Part shown: positions 8,316 through 15,415 of the stretch, one piece after another
Numbering within the stretch: the stretch's first letter is position 1
Layout: each line of letters starts with the position of its first letter
Assembly (NCBI GenBank): GCA_964247725.1
Contig: CAXTVM010000054.1
Span: 1-19,138, forward strand
Direction of reading: 5' to 3'
From: Lichenicola sp964247725
GTDB lineage: Bacteria > Pseudomonadota > Alphaproteobacteria > Acetobacterales > Acetobacteraceae
DNA length: 19,138 nt
The notes under the pieces: model-generated
Told to the model about the DNA's origin: nothing
Database searches by the model: none
Seen by the model: only the letters and a program-made list of their open reading frames with translations
Made by a program: the position numbers and the translations under genes

Positions 8316-8870
8316 ATGCGCCTCTCCCGGTCGTCGATGACCTTGATCGTCATTTGCCTTGCTACCGTATGCGGCGGTAATGGCGGTCGAGCCATCGCCA
8401 ACGACCATGACTGTCCGGAGATCGGCTCGACCTATCGGCCAAATCCGGAGGGCTGGGACAAACGCTATCTCTACCGCCTGAAGATCGATGGTCGTCCCAT
8501 CGCCGATGATCCGACGCAGAGCGGAGAGACATGGCAGTTCCAAATGTTGGAACGCAGCAGCGGCAAGAGGCACCTGACGTTCCGCCTGCTGGAGACCTGC
8601 CCGATCGGGGGGCTCTGCTCGATCTGGCTCCCGGCGGGACCCCGGAGCCAAGACGTTTATTCTGGTGTCATCCGCCTGACTGCCAGTTTCAGGCAACCGG
8701 CCGACCATTCGGCCCCCGTGGCCATCGTTCTGCCGGGCTTCGCGACCCATCCCTGGCCTGCCGGCGGCGACGCGGTTACTCTCGGGTATTTGGCCTACAC
8801 TAAACCGGCCCACTTCCTGGACCTATGGGACGATATCGTTTGGGTAAAAGTCTCCTGTGGCCGCGATTGA
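8316..8870 (+). CDS. Hypothetical secreted protein with conserved-looking cysteines
   Basis: A 184-residue protein of unknown family. The first 28 residues form a signal peptide (MRLSRSSMTLIVICLATVCGG, cleavage probable after RAIA before NDHDCPE), so it should act in the periplasm or outside the cell. An internal ATG at 8337 would give a shorter signal and is also possible. The mature part has four cysteines (DCPE, ETCPIGGLC, VSCGRD), which could form two disulfides. It also has tyrosine- and tryptophan-rich beta-like segments (KRYLYRLKIDGRPIADDP, GETWQFQML, HLTFRLLETC). It follows the small ATA-start gene by 10 bases and converges on the broken cell-wall-hydrolase gene. A periplasmic inhibitor or immunity role against such a hydrolase is conceivable from position alone, but nothing in the sequence proves it. 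Confidence 0.65.
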   Translation: MRLSRSSMTLIVICLATVCGGNGGRAIANDHDCPEIGSTYRPNPEGWDKRYLYRLKIDGRPIADDPTQSGETWQFQMLERSSGKRHLTFRLLETCPIGGLCSIWLPAGPRSQDVYSGVIRLTASFRQPADHSAPVAIVLPGFATHPWPAGGDAVTLGYLAYTKPAHFLDLWDDIVWVKVSCGRD

Positions 8871-8903
8871 GGAGTCATCCCGTCAGGAAACGGGCTGGGC
8901 GTG

Positions 8904-9597
8904 CTAGTGATGCCCAGGCTTCTTGTGGTGCCCATGAAGTGGCCTGGACCGATCCCAGGTGTAGAAGGAATTGCCACCGACATTCTGCCAAAGCACGGCT
9001 CGCCGCTTGGTGACGCCGCGCCGGTCTTTACCCAGAAATAAAGGCCGTGCGGGGTGGGGTCCACGGGCGAGACATCGGTCGCCGCCGCGATGGCAGTGTT
9101 AATGAAACTGATGTAGGCTACTTGATCGTATCCGAGGTCCCCGGTTACACCTTTCTGCTTCTCGGCGATATTTTTCTTCTGATCGTCGCCGATGATGGAA
9201 TAGTTCTCAAAGCCCTGAAACTGGATGTGATCGTTACTGGCGGAAATAATCTGGCTTATGTTCATGGAATACTTGTCCGCGCTGAAATCCTTGGATGCTT
9301 TAATCGATTGACAAGGACACATCGCATCAGATCCATCTCGCGCCTTACCTCTTGCATATCATCGCCGCCTGTGAACTCTACTTCGGCAATGAACAACCGG
9401 GCCATGGCCCCGGCATCTGTATTCTCATCGGGGAGCGGCCTGAGAACCGGCAGCTTCGGCGATAGACCGGCGCCACCCGCGTCCGGGGCCCTGAAGAACT
9501 CGATGGTCCGGCGCGGGGCTGGCGATCCGATGATCAGCATGTCGCGGCTGGCTCCTGTTGGTCGCAGCCTTGTCGTTGACCCAACATGAGTTGTCAT
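8904..9597 (-). pseudogene. Frameshifted SleB/CwlJ-like cell-wall hydrolase
   Basis: A leftward gene that reads continuously only if two missing bases are restored; the result would be about 231 residues. Segment 1 (ATG at 9597) has a proline-rich leader and then ARLFIAEVEFTGGDDMQEV...CVLVNRLK. This resembles the SleB/Hydrolase_2 core (ARLIYAEA...VGAVVLNRVK), including the likely catalytic Glu. Just after that, near 9296-9300, the frame slips by one base to ASKDFSADKYSMNISQII...DHIQFQGFENYSI. It continues to AIAAATDVSPVDPTPHGLYFW, the position of the family's Dpt.GA.hf block. A second slip near 8988-8993 leads to QNVGGNSFYTWDRSRPLHG, matching the family's iG.N.FY ending, and a TAG at 8904. 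The coding DNA here is much less GC-rich than the neighbours. The family assignment is by motif memory and should be confirmed. No signal peptide is visible. Confidence 0.55.
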
Positions 9598-9812
9598 CGG
9601 TGTTTGATGATCTCCGGCCGGGGGTCAGGACGCGATGATGACCCGCGACCATCCTCATCCGGCTGAAAATGTCCGGACGATCCTTCGTTACGGCCTCCTG
9701 CGTCGTTACGAACTGCTTCACAACGCGGTGGATTGCGCAACGGATCGGATGCGCGCCTGACGCCACGTCCCGCTGCTCCTCTAACCAGGCCGGCGACGTG
9801 AGCTCCCTTCAC
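9594..9812 (-). CDS. Doubtful 72-residue frame upstream of the hydrolase remnant
   Basis: A GTG-started frame whose TGA overlaps the hydrolase ATG as ATGA, the arrangement of translationally coupled genes. The composition (many Arg, Gly, Ser and Pro, no hydrophobic core) does not look like a folded protein, and a competing frame over the same bases looks no better. It may be a degraded upstream gene, or no gene at all. Confidence 0.15.
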   Translation of the reverse strand: MKGAHVAGLVRGAAGRGVRRASDPLRNPPRCEAVRNDAGGRNEGSSGHFQPDEDGRGSSSRPDPRPEIIKHR

Positions 9813-9986
9813 GACCGTGGACTTCCATGAGGTGGCGGTTAGGGTGATGGGCAGCTAAGGTCAATCCAAGGCGGACGGGAAAGGTGGAACATCTGTCGAA
9901 GCGACACCTTACCCAACGTAACGTGGTCGGTATGCCATAGTGTCCTCATGCGGCAGCGAACCATGCTGCATCCTGTTCCTTGGGTC
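9598..9986. other. Gap within the insert, no clear gene
   Basis: Apart from the doubtful frame described at 9594-9812, I see no gene, tRNA or recognisable mobile element between the hydrolase remnant and the half-repeat. It is the right-hand part of the DNA that separates the two halves of the ABC operon. Any promoter for the second half (permease and ATPases) would have to lie here or in the repeat. Confidence 0.4.
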
Positions 9987-10052
9987 AGGGGTCGGGTTCC
10001 AAAGGCCTGCGGCCCTTGGTGGGTCCAGGGCAGAGCCCTGGCCTTCTTCCTG
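9987..10052 (+). repeat. Half copy of the palindromic repeat (copy D)
   Basis: Only one arm is present: GGGGTCGGGTTCC, then GCCTGCGGCCC, then TGGGTCCAGGGCAGAGCCCTGG and CCTTCTTCC. This matches the right arm of copy A in order and orientation. The inner CGAATCG border, the spacer and the other arm are missing. The arm runs up to the ATG at 10053 of the DppB-type permease, taking the place where its ribosome binding site would be expected. The arm is also open in the permease frame, so a start at 9948 would give an N-terminal extension partly coded by the repeat. Confidence 0.75.
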
Positions 10053-11027
10053 ATGCTGCTCGCCCTCCTGCGCCGCCTCGGCCAAACCGTGACGGTGCTG
10101 TTCGGCATCAGCGTGCTGGTGTTCCTGGTGTTCTTCGCCACCCCCGGCTCCGACCCGACCGCGCGCATCGCCGGCCGCAACGCCAGCCCGGAGACGATGG
10201 CGGCGGTGCGCCACGAGTACGGCTTCGACCGCCCGCTGCCGGTGCAGTACGCGCGCCTGATGGCCAAGCTGTTCGTCACCCGCGACCTCGCCTCCTTCGT
10301 CGACCATGGCGAGCTGGTGGTGCCGGAGGTGATCGATGCGGCGCCGGTGACGCTGTCGCTGGTGGCGGGTGCTGCGGTGATCTGGATCGCGGCCTCGGTG
10401 GCGATGGGCACCGTCGCCGCGGCGCTGCGCGGAACGCTGGTCGATCGCGGGCTGATGATGCTGGGGCTGGTCGGCATCTCGATGCCGGTGTTCTGGCTGG
10501 GCGAGGTGGCCAATCTGGTCACGCAGAGCCGGTATCACCACACTTGGGCGTTGTCCTGGGTGCCGGGTCTCGGCTACGCGCCGCTGTCCGAGGGCCCGCT
10601 CGCCTGGTTCACGCACCTGGTGATCCCGTGGTGCGTGCTGGCGGTGCTGTTCATCGGCATCTACGGCCGGGTGCTGCGCGCCGACCTGGTATCGGCGTAC
10701 GGCGAGGACTTCATGCGCACCGCCCGCGCCAAGGGCCTCACCGAGACGCGCGTGCTGCTGCGGCACGGCCTGCGAACCTCGCTGATCACCTTCGTGTCGC
10801 TGTTCGGGCTCGACTTCGCGCAGCTGGTCGGTGGCGGCGCCCTGCTGACCGAGGTGGTGTTCGGGCTGCAGGGCGTCGGCCGGCTCACCTACCAGGGGCT
10901 GATCAACCTCGACCTGCCGCTGATCATGGCGACCGTGATGTACTCGGCGGTGTTCGTGGTGCTGGCCAACGCCGTGGTGGACCTCGTCTACCTGCTGCTC
11001 GACCCCAGGGTCCGCGATGGGCGCTGA
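10053..11027 (+). CDS. ABC importer inner-membrane permease, DppB/OppB type
   Basis: A 324-residue first-permease type of the peptide importer family. The start at 10053 was chosen because MLLALLRRLGQTVTVLFGISVLVF is the standard DppB beginning (basic residues, then the first span). The upstream in-frame extension to 9948 is made of repeat sequence. Family features are GSDPTARIAGRNASPETMAAVR, the conserved YGFDRPLPVQYARLM, about six spans, the EAA coupling loop EDFMRTARAKGLTETRVLLRHGLR, and the C-terminal LLTEVVFGLQGVGRLTYQGLINLDLPLIM. No ribosome binding site is visible because the half-repeat sits there. It overlaps the next ATPase gene by 11 bases. It pairs with the DppC-type permease ending at 7956. 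Confidence 0.92.
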   Translation: MLLALLRRLGQTVTVLFGISVLVFLVFFATPGSDPTARIAGRNASPETMAAVRHEYGFDRPLPVQYARLMAKLFVTRDLASFVDHGELVVPEVIDAAPVTLSLVAGAAVIWIAASVAMGTVAAALRGTLVDRGLMMLGLVGISMPVFWLGEVANLVTQSRYHHTWALSWVPGLGYAPLSEGPLAWFTHLVIPWCVLAVLFIGIYGRVLRADLVSAYGEDFMRTARAKGLTETRVLLRHGLRTSLITFVSLFGLDFAQLVGGGALLTEVVFGLQGVGRLTYQGLINLDLPLIMATVMYSAVFVVLANAVVDLVYLLLDPRVRDGR

Positions 11028-12021
11028 GGCGCCGCTGCTCGAGGTCCGCGACCTCACGATCGCGCTGCCGGCCGGCCGCGGCGGCTGGACGCGGATCGTC
11101 GAGGGCGTCTCGTTCTCGCTGGGCACCGCCGAGATCCTGGGCCTGGTCGGCGAGTCCGGCTCGGGCAAGAGCATGACGGCGCTGGCCCTGATGGGGCTGG
11201 TGGACGCGCCCGGCGCCCGCATCACCGGCTCGGCGCGCTACCGCGGCCAGGAGCTGATCGGCCTCGGCCGCCGCCGCATGCGGGCGCTGCGCGGCGCCGA
11301 GATCGCCATGATCTTCCAGGACCCGATGACCGCGCTGACCCCGGTCTACACGATCGGCTGGCAGATCGACGAGCAGATCCGCGCGCACTGGCCGCTCAGC
11401 CGCGCCGGCGCCCGCGCTCGCACCGTCGAGCTGCTGGGCGAGATGGGGGTGCCGGACCCCGAGCGCGCCGCCGACCGCTACCCGCACCAGCTCTCCGGCG
11501 GCCTGCGCCAGCGTGCGATGATCGCGATGGCGCTGTCCTGCGACCCGGCGCTGCTGATCGCCGACGAGCCCACCACGGCACTCGACGTGACCGTGCAGGC
11601 GCAGATCCTCGACCTGCTGCGCCGGCTGCGCCGCGACCACGGCTCGGCGGTGCTGCTGATCACGCACGACATGGGCGTGGTCGCCGAGACCTGCGACCGC
11701 ACCATGGTGCTCTATGCCGGCAACGTCGCCGAGCGCGGCCCGACCGCGGCGCTGTTCGCGCAACCGGCGCACCCCTACACCGCCGGCCTGCTGGGCAGCA
11801 TCCCGCCGCTGCGCGGCCCGCGGCCGGCGCGGCTGCCGCAGATCTCCGGCAGCCCGCCTACCCCGGCCGAGCGGCCCGCCGGCTGCCCGTTCCAGCCGCG
11901 CTGCGCCCATGGCCACGCCGCCTGCGAGACCCGTCCGGCGCTGGTCGCCTGCGGCGCGCAGGAGGTCGCCTGCGTGCTGCCGTCCGAGGGCCGCCGGCTG
12001 CCGCCGCGCCTGGTGTCGTGA
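11017..12021 (+). CDS. ABC importer ATPase, DppD/OppD type
   Basis: A 334-residue ATP-binding subunit powering the peptide-family importer at the inner face of the membrane. It has Walker A GESGSGKS (45-52), Q-loop Gln101 in IFQDPMTAL, signature LSGGLRQR (159-166), Walker B LLIADEP with Glu184, D-loop TALD and switch His217 in ITHD. The C-terminal oligopeptide-transporter extension holds the cysteine pattern GCPFQPRCAHGHAAC, with two further cysteines after it. This pattern is conserved in the subfamily and thought to support an iron-sulfur site in some members. It starts inside the end of the DppB-type permease gene and its TGA overlaps the next gene's GTG, so the three genes are translationally coupled. 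Confidence 0.95.
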   Translation: MGAEAPLLEVRDLTIALPAGRGGWTRIVEGVSFSLGTAEILGLVGESGSGKSMTALALMGLVDAPGARITGSARYRGQELIGLGRRRMRALRGAEIAMIFQDPMTALTPVYTIGWQIDEQIRAHWPLSRAGARARTVELLGEMGVPDPERAADRYPHQLSGGLRQRAMIAMALSCDPALLIADEPTTALDVTVQAQILDLLRRLRRDHGSAVLLITHDMGVVAETCDRTMVLYAGNVAERGPTAALFAQPAHPYTAGLLGSIPPLRGPRPARLPQISGSPPTPAERPAGCPFQPRCAHGHAACETRPALVACGAQEVACVLPSEGRRLPPRLVS

Positions 12022-13007
12022 CCTTGGCGGCCGAAGCCCCGCTGATCGAGGCGCGGCACCTCTCCAAGCACTACCGCGTCGGCAGTCCGCTCGGGCCCCG
12101 GCAGGTGCTGCGCGCGGTGGACGGCGTCTCGCTCGCCGTCCGCGCCGGCGAGACGCTGGGGCTGGTCGGCGAGTCCGGCTGCGGCAAGTCGACCCTCGGC
12201 CGCTGCCTGCTCCGCCTGACCGACGCCACCGATGGCCACGTCACCTTCGAGGGCATCGACATCACCCGCATGTCAGAGCGCGCGCTGCGCCCGATGCGGC
12301 CGCGCATGCAGATGGTGTTCCAGGACTCGTACGCCGCGCTGAACCCGCGCCGCCGCATCGGCGACCTCATCGCCGAGCCGCTGCGGGTGCATCCCGGTCC
12401 CGCCGGACGCCGCCGCGATGCGGAGATCGCGGCGCGGCTGCGCGAGCTGGTCCAGTTGGTCGGGCTCCCCCAGGCGGCGCTGGAGCGCTACCCGCACGAG
12501 TTCTCCGGCGGCCAGCGCCAGCGCATCAACATCGCCCGCGCCCTGGCGCTGTCGCCCAGCCTGGTGGTCGCCGACGAGCCGGTGTCGGCGCTCGACGTCT
12601 CGATCCAGGCGCAGATCGTCAACCTGTTCATGGACCTGCAGGGCCGCCTCGGCCTCACCTACGTGTTCATCGCCCACGACCTCAGCGTGGTGCGCCAGAT
12701 CGCCACTCGCGTGGCGGTGATGTACCTGGGCGCCGTGGTCGAGCTGGGCGACGCGGACGCGGTGCTGCACGCGCCCTCCCACCCCTACACCGCGGCGCTG
12801 ATCTCGGCGGTGCCGGAACCGGTGGTGGGCGCCGCCTCCCGCCGTACCCTGCTCGTGGGCGACGTGCCGAGCCCGATCGCGCCGCCGCCCGGCTGCCGGT
12901 TCCACACCCGCTGTCCCGCGGCGCAGGCCCGCTGCCGCACCGAGCCGCCGGTCCTGCGCGCCCTTACCCCGGACCACCAGGCCGCCTGCCACTTCCCGCT
13001 GGGTTGA
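12018..13007 (+). CDS. ABC importer ATPase, DppF/OppF type
   Basis: A 329-residue second ATP-binding subunit, expected to form a heterodimer with the preceding DppD-type protein. It has Walker A GESGCGKS (51-58), Q-loop Gln102 in MVFQDSYAALNPR (the phrase typical of DppF/OppF), signature FSGGQRQR (162-169), Walker B LVVADEP with Glu187, SALD, and IAHD with the switch histidine. The C-terminal extension contains GCRFHTRCPAAQARC and a later AACHFP, again the subfamily's cysteine pattern. It starts with GTG, overlapping the previous stop as GTGA. It is the last gene of the importer operon; 246 bases without a recognisable gene follow. Confidence 0.95.
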   Translation: MTLAAEAPLIEARHLSKHYRVGSPLGPRQVLRAVDGVSLAVRAGETLGLVGESGCGKSTLGRCLLRLTDATDGHVTFEGIDITRMSERALRPMRPRMQMVFQDSYAALNPRRRIGDLIAEPLRVHPGPAGRRRDAEIAARLRELVQLVGLPQAALERYPHEFSGGQRQRINIARALALSPSLVVADEPVSALDVSIQAQIVNLFMDLQGRLGLTYVFIAHDLSVVRQIATRVAVMYLGAVVELGDADAVLHAPSHPYTAALISAVPEPVVGAASRRTLLVGDVPSPIAPPPGCRFHTRCPAAQARCRTEPPVLRALTPDHQAACHFPLG

Positions 13008-13253
13008 CCCGGCGCCCGGCCAGGAACGCCGCCTTGTCGAGGCGCCTTCGGGTCATGGCTGCCGGGGCGAGCGAGCCGTGTCGATGCCTTGGCCATGGGT
13101 CGCCACGTCATGATGCGGATCCCACCGATCCCGGAACGGGAAGCGCCCAGCCCGGAGGTTGCCGGCACGCGTCCCTCGCGGCCTGGGCGCTGGTGACGCG
13201 GCGGCATCACGGAAGGGAAGAAGTCCATGCGATGAAGTGCTAGACTGCACCAC

Positions 13254-13825
13254 GTGAACGTCGCCCTCCGCTTCCCGATGACCCAGGACGAGTTCTTCCG
13301 TTGGGCGCAGGCCCGGGACGAACGCTACGAGTTCGACGGCGTCCGGCCCGTCGCCATGACCGGGGCTCCGGCAACCATGCGCGGATCACTCGCAACATCC
13401 TGGTCCAGCTCAGCCTCCGCCTCGGCGGCGGCCCTTGCGAGGCGCTTTCTTCCGATGCCGGCGTCCGGACGATCGGCGACGCCGTCCGCTATCCCGACGG
13501 CGTCGTCACCTGCACCGGCTTCGATGGGCGGACCCACCTCGTGCCCGATCCGGTCATCGTCTTCGAGGTGGTCAGCCCGTCCTCCACCCGCGAGGACCGG
13601 ATCATCAAGCCGCGAGAATACGCCGCCGTCGCCTCGATCCGGCGCTACGTCATCGTCGAGCAGACCGTCGCCGGCGTCACCGTCCTGTCGCGGGACGGGA
13701 ACGAGCCCTGGCACTTCCAGACACTCAAGGCCGGCGACGTCCTGGGGCTGCCGGAGATCGACGCCGAAATTCCGGTCGACAGCCTCTACGCGCGCGTGAC
13801 CTTCGACGGGACGCCGCAGGACTAG
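13254..13825 (+). pseudogene. Uma2 family (DUF820) putative nuclease, frameshifted
   Basis: The Uma2/DUF820 family has a PD-(D/E)XK nuclease-like fold of uncertain cellular role. The N-terminal part in one frame reads MTQDEFFRWAQARDERYEFDG, then RPVAMTGAPA. The rest is in another frame and continues NHARITRNILVQLSLRLGG, then RYPDGVVTC, VFEVVSPSSTREDRIIKPREY and LPEIDAEIPVDSLYA. Joining them needs one added base near 13370-13373 and gives about 190 residues, the normal length. The presumed active-site residues are all present: Glu in YEFDG, Asp in RYPDG, Glu in FEVVSPS, and a Lys in the following segment. Only the slip breaks the gene. The start may be GTG at 13254 or ATG at 13278. A sequencing error remains possible. 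Confidence 0.85.
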
Positions 13826-13847
13826 GACGCTCCCGCAACGATCGGCG

Positions 13848-13858
13848 CCCCCCCCCCC
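13848..13858. repeat. Run of 11 cytosines
   Basis: An uninterrupted C11 tract lies between the convergent ends of the Uma2 gene (13825) and the leftward hydrolase (13869). It is the longest single-base run I noticed in the window. It lies outside both genes, so length changes would not alter either protein, but runs like this are prone to slippage and sequencing error. Confidence 0.9.
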
Positions 13859-13868
13859 GGCGCACGCG

Positions 13869-14759
13869 CTACTGCGGGCGCGCCGGCAGCCCGTCCAGCC
13901 AGCCGATCACCGCAAGCTCGAGCGCGATGCGCCGGTCGGAATAGGAATGGTCGGTGGCGAGATGCGCCTCGGTGACCGGCCCGCCCCCCGCCTGGCGGAC
14001 GGCCCGCGCCAAGGCCAGGCCGGGCGGCGCCAGCCCGTCGTCGGACGTCACCACCAGCAGCGGATGCCGGGACAGGCCGGCCGCGAACGCCGTGAAGTCC
14101 CACTGTCGCGCATGGGCGATGATCTCGTCCGCCAGCCCTGCCGGCGTCACGCCCTGGAGCGACTCCATGTTGTCGGCCATCGCCGCAGTCAGCCGGGCAC
14201 GGGCCTGCGCGGTCGACGGCCCCACCCTGGCCGCGAAGTCAGCCGCCGAGATCAGGCCCACCCCGGCTAGGCGGGGATCGGCGTTGCCGAGCATCGCTGC
14301 CGCCAGCCCGCCGACGCTGTGCCCGATCACGACGACCCGGCCCGGATCGATCCGGTAGCGGGCGGCGACCGCGGGGTCGCGCAGGAAGTCCAGCGCCGCT
14401 TGCGCGTCCTCGATCACGTGCCCGATCGAGTATGTGCCGGCGGTGCCCCAGGAGCCGCGGTAGTGGAACGTGAGCACGCACCAGCCGTCGCGCCGAATCG
14501 CCTGCGCCAAGTCGAGGTTCTGCTCGTTGCCCGGCAACCCGTGCAGAAGCAGCACTGCCGGATGCGGCCCGACTCCGGCAGCTTCCAGCACGATGCCGTT
14601 CATCGGGACACCGTGGCTCGGCACGTGCACGACCGCAAGGCTGGCGGGATGCGCGGCATCGGCCGGCGGATCGGCCGATGCCGCGGACGGCCCCGCCTCC
14701 GCGGTCGCCGGCCAGAGGGCCAGCAGGAGGAGGGCGGCCGCCGTTGCCAACCGGCTCAT
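13869..14759 (-). CDS. Secreted alpha/beta-hydrolase (dienelactone hydrolase / S9 peptidase-like)
   Basis: A 296-residue serine hydrolase with a cleavable signal peptide (MSRLATAAALLLLALWPATAEA), so periplasmic or secreted. The start at 14759 was preferred over an in-frame GTG 51 bases upstream because the signal peptide begins there. Features are LLLHGLPGNEQN (oxyanion region near 71-80), FHYRGSWGTAG, nucleophile Ser148 in GHSVGG, acid Asp240 or Asp241 in VTSDDGLAPP, and His271 in ATDHSYSD. The HGxxGN and YRGxWxS-like blocks resemble the prolyl-oligopeptidase/dienelactone-hydrolase side of the superfamily, though no propeller domain is present. It lies downstream of the PRC-barrel gene on the same strand, beyond a terminator-like hairpin, so it may have its own promoter. 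The substrate is unknown. Confidence 0.86.
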   Translation of the reverse strand: MSRLATAAALLLLALWPATAEAGPSAASADPPADAAHPASLAVVHVPSHGVPMNGIVLEAAGVGPHPAVLLLHGLPGNEQNLDLAQAIRRDGWCVLTFHYRGSWGTAGTYSIGHVIEDAQAALDFLRDPAVAARYRIDPGRVVVIGHSVGGLAAAMLGNADPRLAGVGLISAADFAARVGPSTAQARARLTAAMADNMESLQGVTPAGLADEIIAHARQWDFTAFAAGLSRHPLLVVTSDDGLAPPGLALARAVRQAGGGPVTEAHLATDHSYSDRRIALELAVIGWLDGLPARPQ

Positions 14760-14784
14760 AGGGCCTCGCGATCCGCTCGCACGG

Positions 14785-14806
14785 GGCCCGGGATCGCTCC
14801 CGGGCC
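14785..14806 (-). terminator. Terminator-like hairpin after the PRC-barrel gene
   Basis: A perfect 9-bp stem, GGCCCGGGA / TCCCGGGCC, with a 4-base loop begins 7 bases after the PRC-barrel stop. There is no T-run, which is common for hairpin terminators in very GC-rich genomes. It lies between the PRC-barrel gene and the start of the secreted hydrolase. Confidence 0.6.
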
Positions 14807-14813
14807 GCATGAC

Positions 14814-15260
14814 CTACTTGTTGTAGCTGTAGGCCGGCAGCTTGGTCAGGCTTGCCTTGGTGGCACCGGCCAGGACCAGGTGGCCCTCCTTGTTCACCTT
14901 GAGCTTGGAGAACGGCACCTCCACCAGCTTGCTGTCGATGCCGAGGAAGCCGCCGACCGAGATCACCGCGGTCGCCGCCTTCTGGCGCTGTCCGATCAGC
15001 AGGTCGTCGAGCGTGCCGATCGACGTGTCGGCGCTGTTGTAGACGTCCGAGCCGTCGAGCTTGCTGGCGCGCATGTAGCCGTCTGCGGTGACCTTGGCTG
15101 TCTGGTCGTTGCCGGCGTCCGACTTGGTCGTGGGCGCGGTCCCGGTGGTGCCGGTCGGGGCCGGTGACATCGTCGTCTGCGACTGCGGAGTCTGGGCCAG
15201 CGCCGGCCCGGCCAGCAGGGCCAGCAGCGAGGCGGCGCCGAGCATCGTCTTGGTCTTCAT
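14814..15260 (-). CDS. Exported PRC-barrel domain protein
   Basis: A 148-residue protein with a classic signal peptide (MKTKTMLGAASLLALLAGPALA, cleaved before QTPQ) and a Thr/Ser/Pro-rich linker to about residue 55. A PRC-barrel-like domain follows: YMRASKLDGSDVYNSADTSIGTLDDLLIG, AATAVISVGGFLGIDSKLVEVPFSKLKV, then LVLAGATKASLTKLPAYSY. This arrangement is common in alphaproteobacterial periplasmic PRC-barrel proteins, which are often stress-related, but their biochemical role is not settled. The start is supported by AGGA 9 bases upstream. A 15-bp hairpin sits just upstream of that ribosome binding site and another follows the stop, so the gene is bracketed by strong structures and probably forms its own transcript. 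Confidence 0.9.
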   Translation of the reverse strand: MKTKTMLGAASLLALLAGPALAQTPQSQTTMSPAPTGTTGTAPTTKSDAGNDQTAKVTADGYMRASKLDGSDVYNSADTSIGTLDDLLIGQRQKAATAVISVGGFLGIDSKLVEVPFSKLKVNKEGHLVLAGATKASLTKLPAYSYNK

Positions 15261-15277
15261 GATTTAGGTCCTGTCGT

Positions 15278-15313
15278 CCCCTGACCGTGCCCTCGATCGG
15301 GCGCGGTCAGGGG
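15278..15313 (-). promoter_or_regulatory. Long hairpin just upstream of the PRC-barrel start
   Basis: CCCCTGACCG (15278-15287) pairs perfectly with CGGTCAGGGG (15304-15313). Pairing continues inward (TGCCC with GGGCG, one G-U pair), giving a 15-bp stem with a 6-base TCGATC loop. On the leftward transcript it lies 17 bases before the PRC-barrel ATG and 102 bases after the YaiI stop. It could end the YaiI transcript, or act as a 5' leader structure for the PRC-barrel mRNA. Sequence alone does not decide. Confidence 0.65.
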
Positions 15314-15415
15314 GAAAGCGTCATCGCCGGCGAAGGTTTCGCTGCCACAACCATACCTTGTTCGTGGCAGTCGTGCCCCAATCGCGGGAGCCGTCGCGAT
15401 CGTGGAGCGGGCGGC

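Noticed and set aside
9047..9589. Forward open frame opposite the hydrolase remnant
   Set aside because: It is antisense to the frame that shows hydrolase-like motifs and has no recognisable features or ribosome binding site of its own.
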